Shown in pieces: positions 1 through 4,891 of a stretch of 7,543 bases of DNA. The position numbers and the translations under genes were made by a program. Where the stretch lies: positions 1-7,543 of the forward strand of contig DQVJ01000023.1 of the NCBI GenBank assembly GCA_015661795.1, in the 5' to 3' direction. The notes under the pieces were generated by a model, which saw only the letters and a program-made list of their open reading frames with translations, was not told where the DNA came from and searched no databases. Numbering within the stretch: position 1 is the first letter of the stretch; each line of letters opens with the position of its first letter. Source of the stretch: Sulfurovum sp. Its GTDB lineage: Bacteria > Campylobacterota > Campylobacteria > Campylobacterales > Sulfurovaceae.

Positions 1-1
1 G

Positions 2-40
2 AGAAGGTATGGGGAGCGTATCTTTAAAGCGTTCATATGA
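2..40 (+). CDS. 3' end of an unidentified upstream gene (partial)
   Basis: Frame 2 is open from the window edge and ends in TGA at 38-40, giving a tail RRYGERIFKAFI. Its stop overlaps the ATG of the next gene as ATGA, a typical coupling junction, and this is why I prefer the frame. Frame 1 stops at 25-27 (tail EKVWGAYL) and frame 3 also reads through to a stop, so the choice is not certain. Too little is present to name a product. Confidence 0.35.
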   Translation, partial: RRYGERIFKAFI

Positions 41-423
41 ATATCATTATCTTTGATGGGGTTTGTAATTTATGTTCATCCGCTGTTCAGTTTATTATCC
101 GACATGACACAAATGCTTATTTCTATTTTACTTCCTTGCAGTCAGATGTTGGGAAGGCTTTGGTGAAAAAATATAAGCTAGAAGATGTAGACAGTATTGT
201 GTTGATACAAGGTGAAACTTTTTTCACTTATAGCGATGCAGTCATAGAGATAATAAAATATTTAGATGGAAAATGGAAATATTTTACCATTCTTCAGTAT
301 ATTCCCAAAATAATACGTGATTTGATATATCAATACATTGCCAAATATCGTTATCGTATTTTTGGTAGACAAGATATTTGTATGATGCCAAGTGAAAAAA
401 ATAAAAGTAGATTTTTGGAGTAG
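37..423 (+). CDS. DCC-family (DUF393) thiol-disulfide oxidoreductase-like protein
   Basis: This 128-residue protein belongs to the DCC/DUF393 family. The defining D-G-V-C-x-x-C motif is at residues 7-13 (Cys10 and Cys13), right after a short first strand, as in thioredoxin-like folds. The family's C-terminal motif is also present (FGRQDICMMP, residues 109-118, Cys115). Length is normal for the family, and no signal peptide or membrane helix is evident, so it should be cytoplasmic. The family is predicted to carry out thiol-disulfide exchange, but its physiological substrate is generally unknown. The ATG at 37 puts the DCC motif at the expected position near the N-terminus and may be translationally coupled to the preceding gene through an ATGA overlap. 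I see only a weak Shine-Dalgarno sequence. The gene converges on hemB across a 49-nt gap. Confidence 0.85.
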   Translation: MNIIIFDGVCNLCSSAVQFIIRHDTNAYFYFTSLQSDVGKALVKKYKLEDVDSIVLIQGETFFTYSDAVIEIIKYLDGKWKYFTILQYIPKIIRDLIYQYIAKYRYRIFGRQDICMMPSEKNKSRFLE

Positions 424-452
424 AGGGTATATATTTATCTTATTTTCTTTGA

Positions 453-470
453 ATAGGCAATAATGCCTAT
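453..470. terminator. Hairpin between converging DCC gene and hemB
   Basis: A perfect 7-bp inverted repeat (ATAGGCA / TGCCTAT) with a 4-nt ATAA loop lies in the 49-nt gap between the two converging genes, 2 nt from the hemB stop. It could act as a terminator for either strand. It lacks a good U-tract: downstream on + is hemB antisense sequence, and downstream on - is A-rich. It is short and only moderately GC-rich, so the role is inferred from position. Confidence 0.4.
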
Positions 471-472
471 AG

Positions 473-1441
473 CTATTGAAGTAACTGTGCCGCTTCCTTC
501 GCATGATACGTAATAATAATATCCGCCCCAGCACGTTTAAATCCTAACAATGTCTCCATCATCACTGCATCATAGTCTATGACACCTGCTTTGGCAGCCA
601 TCTTGAGCATGGCGTATTCACCACTTACGTTGTAGACAGCTAGTGGTAGGGTAGTGTTGTTGCGTACGTCTCTGATGATGTCCATATAGGCAAGTGCAGG
701 TTTTACCATAAGGATGTCTGCACCTTCTGCTTCATCGCTTACAGACTCAGCTATGGCTTCGTTGCGGTTGGCTGGGTTCATTTGGTAGCTTTTTCTATCT
801 CCTTTACCTGGACTAGACTCAGCTACATCACGAAAAGGCCCGTAGTATGCTGAGGCAAATTTGGTAGAGTAGCTCATGATAGGGAGGTTTTCAAAGCCTG
901 CTGCATCAAGTCCTCCTCTGATAGCTTGTATCATCCCATCCATCATGCCAGATGGTGCTATCATGTCTGCACCTGCTTTGGCATGGACTACTGCTTGTTT
1001 ACTAAGATTGTCAAGTGTAATGTCATTGTCAACTGTTTCTAGTACAGGGTCTATTACACCGCAATGACCGTGGTCTGTGTATTCACAAAAACACAAGTCT
1101 GTGACAACAAATATGTCAGGATGTGACGCTTTTACTTGACGTATGGTTTTAGCTATGATGCCATGTTCACACATAGCATCACTTCCTACGGAGTCTTTTA
1201 CATCAGGGATACCAAAAAGGATGATAGACTTAATGCCTAGTGCTTTAAGTGTGCCACACTCTTTGACTATCTCGTCAATACTCATCTGGAATACACCTGG
1301 CATGGAAGCTACTTCTTCCTTGAGGTTAGAGCCACTTTTGGCAAAGAGTGGGTAGATGAAGTCATTGACAGATAAGTGAGTCTCTTGGAGTAAATCTCTC
1401 AAGACGGGGTTTATTCTTTTTCTTCTAAAACGTGCAAACAT
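473..1441 (-). CDS. hemB: Porphobilinogen synthase (delta-aminolevulinic acid dehydratase)
   Basis: HemB condenses two 5-aminolevulinate molecules to porphobilinogen in heme and other tetrapyrrole synthesis, in the cytoplasm. The 322-residue length is full for the family. Catalytic and metal sites are visible. Both active-site lysines are present: Lys194 in YSTKFAS and the Schiff-base Lys247 in MVKPALAY. The Cys117/Cys119/Cys127 cluster (TDLCFCEYTDHGHCG) marks a zinc-dependent enzyme rather than the Asp-rich Mg-only type. The block after the first lysine (FRDVAESSPGKGDRKSYQMN) is the conserved lid and substrate region. The ATG at 1441 is preceded by AAGAAGG at a 6-nt spacing, so the start is secure. 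It is divergent from ribA, an arrangement I recall from C. jejuni too. No frameshift or missing residue was noticed. Confidence 0.97.
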   Translation of the reverse strand: MFARFRRKRINPVLRDLLQETHLSVNDFIYPLFAKSGSNLKEEVASMPGVFQMSIDEIVKECGTLKALGIKSIILFGIPDVKDSVGSDAMCEHGIIAKTIRQVKASHPDIFVVTDLCFCEYTDHGHCGVIDPVLETVDNDITLDNLSKQAVVHAKAGADMIAPSGMMDGMIQAIRGGLDAAGFENLPIMSYSTKFASAYYGPFRDVAESSPGKGDRKSYQMNPANRNEAIAESVSDEAEGADILMVKPALAYMDIIRDVRNNTTLPLAVYNVSGEYAMLKMAAKAGVIDYDAVMMETLLGFKRAGADIIITYHAKEAAQLLQ

Positions 1442-1468
1442 TGCTAGCCTTCTTAAAGTAATTGGATT

Positions 1469-1474
1469 ATTTTA
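1469..1474 (-). promoter_or_regulatory. Candidate -10 element for hemB
   Basis: On the minus strand TAAAAT, directly preceded by TG, lies 27 nt before the hemB ATG. This leaves room for a leader of about 20 nt that includes the AAGAAGG ribosome site. Upstream sequence is almost pure A/T with no clear -35, as is usual for sigma-70 promoters in Campylobacterota. The same 9-mer (TGTAAAATA) sits at nearly the same distance from the acidic-protein gene at 4846. Confidence 0.45.
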
Positions 1475-1482
1475 CAATAATT

Positions 1483-1509
1483 ATTAACTATTAATAATTA
1501 ACTATTAAT
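1483..1509. repeat. Tandem 13-bp direct repeat in the hemB-ribA intergenic region
   Basis: ATTAACTATTAAT occurs exactly at 1483-1495 and again at 1497-1509, separated by one base (14-nt period). It lies between the candidate hemB and ribA -10 boxes. Two identical half-sites at a fixed period upstream of divergent biosynthetic genes could be an operator, for example for a response regulator binding direct repeats, or an UP-like element. The region is so AT-rich that low complexity is a serious alternative. Confidence 0.6.
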
Positions 1510-1517
1510 TGTTTGAG

Positions 1518-1523
1518 TATAAT
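1518..1523 (+). promoter_or_regulatory. Consensus -10 box for ribA
   Basis: A perfect TATAAT lies 6 nt upstream of the ribA ATG at 1530. Normal spacing from a -10 box would put the transcript start at, or within a base or two of, the initiation codon. No ribosome site is visible upstream of the ATG, consistent with a leaderless message. An alternative weaker box (TATTAA, around 1489-1494) would give a leader of roughly 27 nt but still no ribosome site. Confidence 0.5.
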
Positions 1524-1529
1524 AATTGC

Positions 1530-2099
1530 ATGAATAGTATTGAGATATCACAAGTAGCAACCTTACCAACCAAACATGGCCCCTTTAACATTCAGGCATT
1601 TAAGGATGAAAAAGACAAAGAACATTTGGCTATTTTTACAGATGCACTTTCTGACACTCCTGTGGTACGTGTACACTCTGAATGTCTCACAGGGGATGTA
1701 TTGGGTTCTGTAAAATGTGACTGTGGAGAGCAGCTTGATTTTGCCATGAAGACCATTGCAAAAGAGGGTGGGATTATCATTTACCATCGTCAGGAAGGAC
1801 GTAACATCGGTCTACTGAACAAGATTAATGCCTATGCGCTGCAAGACAAAGGTTTTGATACTATTGAGGCCAATCATCAGTTAGGTTTTAAAGCCGATGA
1901 ACGCACCTATGAAATTGTAGAATTCATCTTAAAGTACTTAGAAGTGTCAAAATTAAGACTATTGACAAATAACCCACGTAAACTTGAAAGTCTTGGAAGT
2001 ATAGAGATAGTAGAGCGTCTTCCTATACAAATCACTCCTAACAAATATAATGAAGATTACCTCAATGTAAAGAAAAACCAGATGGGGCACATGCTTTAA
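1530..2099 (+). CDS. ribA: GTP cyclohydrolase II
   Basis: RibA opens the imidazole ring of GTP to give the diaminopyrimidine precursor of riboflavin, releasing formate and pyrophosphate. From the ATG at 1530 the protein is 189 residues. The zinc site is Cys52, Cys63 and Cys65 in HSECLTGDVLGSVKCDCG. The nucleotide-binding and catalytic blocks follow: HRQEGRNIGL, AYALQDKGFDT, EANHQLGFKADERTY and TNNPRKLESL. It is monofunctional, with no DHBP synthase (RibB) domain fused at the N-terminus. An in-frame TTG at 1509 would add 7 residues (MFEYNNC), but it lies upstream of the TATAAT box and extends beyond the normal family N-terminus, so I chose the ATG. The TAA overlaps the ATG of rsmG by one base (TAATG), suggesting coupling. 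Confidence 0.95.
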   Translation: MNSIEISQVATLPTKHGPFNIQAFKDEKDKEHLAIFTDALSDTPVVRVHSECLTGDVLGSVKCDCGEQLDFAMKTIAKEGGIIIYHRQEGRNIGLLNKINAYALQDKGFDTIEANHQLGFKADERTYEIVEFILKYLEVSKLRLLTNNPRKLESLGSIEIVERLPIQITPNKYNEDYLNVKKNQMGHML

Positions 2100-2689
2100 T
2101 GAACCTATCACAATATTTGGATCAAGAGGGTATACCTTTCTCAACTGAGACCATAGAAAAACTAGAAGATTTTGCATCACTTTTACATGAATGGAATCAG
2201 ATACACAATCTCACGGGAGCCAAAAGTATAGATGCTATCTATATAAATATCGTTGATTCTTTGTATCCTTTAAGTTTTATAGCCCAGCCTAAAACACTTC
2301 TGGATGTTGGAACAGGTGCTGGTTTCCCCGGATTGGTACTTGCTATTGCATTACCCAATACGGAAGTGATTTTAGCCGAACCTCTTAAAAAACGTGTCTC
2401 ATTTTTAAAATATGCCTGTATCGATTTAGAGATTTTCAACATTAAAGTAGAGGCAAAACGTGTTGAGTTTATAGAACATACCCCTTTTGAACTCATTACC
2501 TCCAGAGCAGTGACAAATACCAAGTTATTACTTGATTTGACAAAAAAAATAAGTAATAAAAAAACAGAGTATCTTTTCTATAAAGGTTCACGGGTTTTTG
2601 ATGAGGTAGCAGATGTTCAGCATCAGTTAGATTATGATATAGTACAAAAAAACCAACGAAATTACTTATATATCAAAGGGACAACTTGA
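2099..2689 (+). CDS. rsmG: 16S rRNA (guanine527-N7)-methyltransferase
   Basis: RsmG (formerly GidB) uses S-adenosylmethionine to methylate N7 of G527 in 16S rRNA; loss in other bacteria gives low-level streptomycin resistance. The 196-residue protein has a Rossmann methyltransferase core with the glycine-rich SAM loop LLDVGTGAGFPGL (67-79), the usual upstream family block WNQIHNLTG (32-40), and SRAV (135-138) matching the family SRAF motif. Length is close to the usual figure of just over 200. The start overlaps the ribA stop by one base, so translation is probably coupled. The stop overlaps the TTG start of the next gene by 4 nt. The hemB / ribA-rsmG neighbourhood is, from memory, shared with Campylobacter. 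Confidence 0.95.
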   Translation: MNLSQYLDQEGIPFSTETIEKLEDFASLLHEWNQIHNLTGAKSIDAIYINIVDSLYPLSFIAQPKTLLDVGTGAGFPGLVLAIALPNTEVILAEPLKKRVSFLKYACIDLEIFNIKVEAKRVEFIEHTPFELITSRAVTNTKLLLDLTKKISNKKTEYLFYKGSRVFDEVADVQHQLDYDIVQKNQRNYLYIKGTT

Positions 2690-2898
2690 TTTTAAAATTA
2701 CTTATATTTGCAATAGTGGGGCTACTCATCTATAAATTTTTTGGGGGTAGGCTTCCAAAAACAGGCAGAAGTCCTCATGAGAAAAAACTTGATGAAGATA
2801 CGTTGGTTGAATGTGCAAAATGTGGTACATACGTGACTGTCAAAGAGAGTATCATTTTGCATGGTAAATATTATTGTTCAGATGAATGTGCAAAATAA
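2686..2898 (+). CDS. Small membrane-anchored Cys4 protein, PP0621-like
   Basis: This is a 70-residue protein with a hydrophobic N-terminal helix (about residues 2-19, ILKLLIFAIVGLLIYKFF), a basic linker, and a C-terminal Cys4 site: Cys43 and Cys46 (CAKC) plus Cys64 and Cys68 (CSDEC). This looks like a membrane-tethered zinc-ribbon or treble-clef-like domain, and the plan matches small proteins annotated as the PP0621 family. Function is unknown. The start is TTG, inferred because no ATG lies in frame before the helix, AAAGG sits about 6 nt upstream, and the TTGA overlap with the rsmG stop is typical of coupled genes. An internal GTG would cut the membrane helix. Confidence 0.8.
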   Translation: MILKLLIFAIVGLLIYKFFGGRLPKTGRSPHEKKLDEDTLVECAKCGTYVTVKESIILHGKYYCSDECAK

Positions 2899-2916
2899 AA
2901 CAAAAAGGAAGGTAAT

Positions 2917-3297
2917 ATGATAATAGTTGGTCATCCATGGATAGAGAGTAAAAGGTTCTGTAAGATATTTGCACAAGAAGATATACAAAAAACACAAGCA
3001 GAACAAATTGTGCTGCTTGAGCCTATTGTAGATTCACATGATTTGGCACAATATTGTAAAGAGAATCATATACCTTTTGCAGTAACGGTCAATTCACTCA
3101 AGGAGGCTATTTTTGCCAATGCTTTGGGAGCAGTATACATGGTATGTGAAGAGGATGATGCACTCATTATCCATCCAATCGCACAAGAATATCTGTTTGA
3201 TACACGGGTTCTAGTGCTTATCCATGATGAAAAAGAGATAGCCAAAATTGCCCGCTCTGGAATAGATGGTGTTATTTTTACCGCTGCGATATGTTAA
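2917..3297 (+). CDS. Unrecognised 126-aa alpha/beta protein with an internal repeat
   Basis: I do not recognise this family. The ATG at 2917 has a very strong ribosome site (AAGGAAGG), the best in this run, so the protein is probably made in quantity. It lacks a signal peptide or membrane helix. The second half shows two units at a 44-residue offset, each a hydrophobic strand, then Lys-Glu, a helix, Gly eight residues on, then another hydrophobic strand: AVTVNSLKEAIFANALGAVYMV (55-76) is split here as AVTVNSLKEAI plus FANALGAVYMV, and the second unit is VLIHDEKEIAKIARSGIDGVIF, likewise VLIHDEKEIAK plus IARSGIDGVIF. K62-E63 and G71 correspond to K106-E107 and G115. This resembles beta-alpha units of TIM-barrel aldolase or phosphate-binding enzymes, but at 126 residues it would be at most a half barrel. 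The neighbours suggest co-transcription and not a pathway. Confidence 0.8.
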   Translation: MIIVGHPWIESKRFCKIFAQEDIQKTQAEQIVLLEPIVDSHDLAQYCKENHIPFAVTVNSLKEAIFANALGAVYMVCEEDDALIIHPIAQEYLFDTRVLVLIHDEKEIAKIARSGIDGVIFTAAIC

Positions 3298-3300
3298 TTC

Positions 3301-3981
3301 ATGATAAGTGACTTTCAAAGATATAAAATTACTTATACGTTAATCGGAGTGAATATTTTTATCTATCTACTCACCTCTATTGTAAGTCAGAATTTTGTAG
3401 ATATGGATATGGAGACACTGGTAAATATGGGTGCTTTATTTGGTCCTTATACTGTGATAGAAGGTGAGTGGTGGAGACTGGGCACTGCCATGTTCCTACA
3501 TGGAGGGATGACCCATCTTTTGATGAATATGTTTTCACTTTATCTTATAGGGCGAGGACTGGAACAATACTTCAATACACAATCCTATCTAAGTATCTAT
3601 TTTTTTTCTGGTATTTTAGGTGGTTTGGCATCACTATATGTACATCCTCAAAGTGTGGGTGTAGGTGCTTCAGGAGCTATTTTTGGTGTTTTTGGGGCAT
3701 TGGCAGGGTTTTTTCTGGCACACAGAGGTCAGATACAAGAGCATACCAAAGCTTTCATGAAAGATTTTGCCATTATCATTGCTATTAATATTGTGATAGG
3801 TATGTCTATTCCTTCAATAGACATGACAGCGCATATAGGTGGTTTGTTGGTTGGTATTATTGGAGGATTTATGATTTCTAAAAAGCAAATATGGTTAGGG
3901 GTATTTAGTATGTTGATGCTATTTATTAGTATGCTTGTCAGTGTATATTTACCTACATATTATGTACAGATACTATTTTAA
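3301..3981 (+). CDS. Rhomboid-family intramembrane serine protease
   Basis: This 226-residue polytopic inner-membrane protein carries the rhomboid catalytic dyad: Ser124 in GASGAIFG and His178 in AHIGGLLVG, within transmembrane helices. It also has the family's WWRL motif (57-60) in loop 1 and the H67..H72..N76 motif in helix 2 (FLHGGMTHLLMNMFS), which supplies the oxyanion-hole residues. All key residues are present, so it should be active. Rhomboids cleave transmembrane segments of substrate proteins; the substrate cannot be told from sequence. A final hydrophobic segment (about 195-215) suggests a seventh helix after the six-helix core. The ATG at 3301 lies 3 nt after the preceding stop with no visible ribosome site, so translation may depend on coupling. 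The 3' end overlaps the next gene by 20 nt. Confidence 0.93.
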   Translation: MISDFQRYKITYTLIGVNIFIYLLTSIVSQNFVDMDMETLVNMGALFGPYTVIEGEWWRLGTAMFLHGGMTHLLMNMFSLYLIGRGLEQYFNTQSYLSIYFFSGILGGLASLYVHPQSVGVGASGAIFGVFGALAGFFLAHRGQIQEHTKAFMKDFAIIIAINIVIGMSIPSIDMTAHIGGLLVGIIGGFMISKKQIWLGVFSMLMLFISMLVSVYLPTYYVQILF

Positions 3982-4495
3982 GTATTTATTCTTTGTTTCT
4001 TTGCTTTATGGCTGTTCTGTTAAACCAGTAGAGGTGCATCAGACACAACTTTATCAACTTACAGTATTATTGCAAGGATTAGATACGAGTATACCAAAAC
4101 ATGAAAGCATACAACTTTCAAAAGATATTTTTGAGATGACCAGATTTTTAACAAAAGAATTTGAACTGACAAAACCAGCTTTATGGCATAATTTTTTAGT
4201 CAATATTGGGGTAAAGGAAAAAGGACTTTGTTACCATTGGAGTGATGCACTTTATCTGTATTTGAATGAAAAAAAATATGTTCATTTCTCTTTTCATTTG
4301 GTAGGTGCTGATATAGGAGAGTATTTTTTTGAGCATAATGCTTTGGTCATAGTAACGAAAAATGCTCGTATGTTAGAAGATGGTATTCTTATTGATCCCT
4401 GGAGAGATTCGGGGAATTTATACTTTTCTAAACTGAAAGAAGATACATCATATCAATGGAAACATAGAAGAAAAAGAGAGTGTTTCTCCCCTTAA
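3962..4495 (+). CDS. Putative lipoprotein with a candidate Cys-His-Asp (transglutaminase/papain-like) triad
   Basis: From the ATG at 3962 the protein is 177 residues. It starts with a short basic/aromatic n-region and hydrophobic stretch ending in the lipobox LLYGC, so Cys18 should be lipidated. A more upstream in-frame ATG at 3935 would add 9 residues and lengthen the overlap with the rhomboid gene; the later start gives a normal lipoprotein signal. I do not know the family. Three spaced motifs stand out: GLCYHWSDAL (Cys90), EHNALVIV (His125) and LIDPWRDSG (Asp145). That order and context (Cys at a helix start, His leading a strand, Asp at the end of the next strand) is what transglutaminase-like and related cysteine hydrolases show, so a cell-envelope hydrolase is a reasonable guess. 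The gene ends 3 nt short of the converging stop on the other strand. Confidence 0.85.
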   Translation: MYRYYFKYLFFVSLLYGCSVKPVEVHQTQLYQLTVLLQGLDTSIPKHESIQLSKDIFEMTRFLTKEFELTKPALWHNFLVNIGVKEKGLCYHWSDALYLYLNEKKYVHFSFHLVGADIGEYFFEHNALVIVTKNARMLEDGILIDPWRDSGNLYFSKLKEDTSYQWKHRRKRECFSP

Positions 4496-4498
4496 GGT

Positions 4499-4846
4499 TT
4501 ATTCAGGGATAGGTTCTTCGCCGATGCCAGCTTCTCGTAGCTCAGCTTCTTCAGCTTCGCGTGCTTCTATTTCTGCTTCAGTTAATGCTGGTGTTTTAGA
4601 AGCGTCTTCTGGTATGTCTGTTTCTTGATGTTCTTCTATAGACTCATGAGTATCGGGTGTCTCTTTTTGTTCTTCTGTGAGCTCCTCATGTTCAGGTTCT
4701 TTCTGATGTTCCTCTTCTTCAGAGTTTGTACTCTGTGAAGCATATTCTTCTTGAGGTACCTTTAAGCGCTCAACTTCATCTTCTGAAAGAAGTGATATTT
4801 GCATCATGAACAGTAAAGAAAAGAGTGTAAAAGCAAACTTTTTCAT
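4499..4846 (-). CDS. Exported, extremely glutamate-rich low-complexity protein
   Basis: This 115-residue protein begins with a signal peptide-like segment (MKKFAFTLFSLLFMMQISLL), followed by a highly acidic, probably disordered region. From residue 21 on I count 32 Glu and 4 Asp against 7 Lys/Arg, a net charge near -29. There is no Cys after the signal, so it is not an obvious lipoprotein. The last third (about 88-106) is an Ala/Glu/Arg stretch likely to form a helix. The ATG has AAAAGG upstream at 6 nt and a candidate promoter, supporting a real gene. Function is unknown; a periplasmic or surface polyanion binding metals or basic partners is only a guess. It follows pabB by 45 nt and converges with the lipoprotein gene, 3 nt apart. 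Confidence 0.8.
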   Translation of the reverse strand: MKKFAFTLFSLLFMMQISLLSEDEVERLKVPQEEYASQSTNSEEEEHQKEPEHEELTEEQKETPDTHESIEEHQETDIPEDASKTPALTEAEIEAREAEEAELREAGIGEEPIPE

Positions 4847-4874
4847 AGATAACCTTTTGATATGGATTGGGAAT

Positions 4875-4880
4875 ATTTTA
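4875..4880 (-). promoter_or_regulatory. Candidate -10 element for the acidic-protein gene
   Basis: On the minus strand TAAAAT, preceded by TG, lies 28 nt upstream of the ATG at 4846, in the 45-nt gap after pabB. The 9-mer TGTAAAATA is identical to the one in front of hemB and similarly spaced. It would let the acidic protein be expressed apart from the pabB transcript. No -35 is evident. Confidence 0.4.
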
Positions 4881-4891
4881 CACTAATTATT

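Noticed and set aside
262..534. 90-codon - strand open frame over the DCC gene end and hairpin
   Set aside because: It is antisense to the DCC gene and overlaps the hemB 3' end in another frame, with no ribosome site or recognisable domain.
1509..1529. TTG at 1509 as the ribA start
   Set aside because: It lies upstream of the TATAAT box and would extend the protein beyond the usual RibA N-terminus; the ATG at 1530 fits the family better.
2542..2549. A8 or T8 homopolymers in rsmG, rhomboid (3600-3607), lipoprotein (4269-4276) and pyrB (6634-6641) as phase-variable tracts
   Set aside because: All are in-frame as read, occur in housekeeping genes too, and are expected in a genome this AT-rich; phase variation in this phylum usually uses longer G/C tracts.
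3468..3788. 106-codon + strand open frame inside the rhomboid gene
   Set aside because: It lies wholly within a gene with intact catalytic motifs and has the Phe/Cys/Trp-rich look of an out-of-frame translation.
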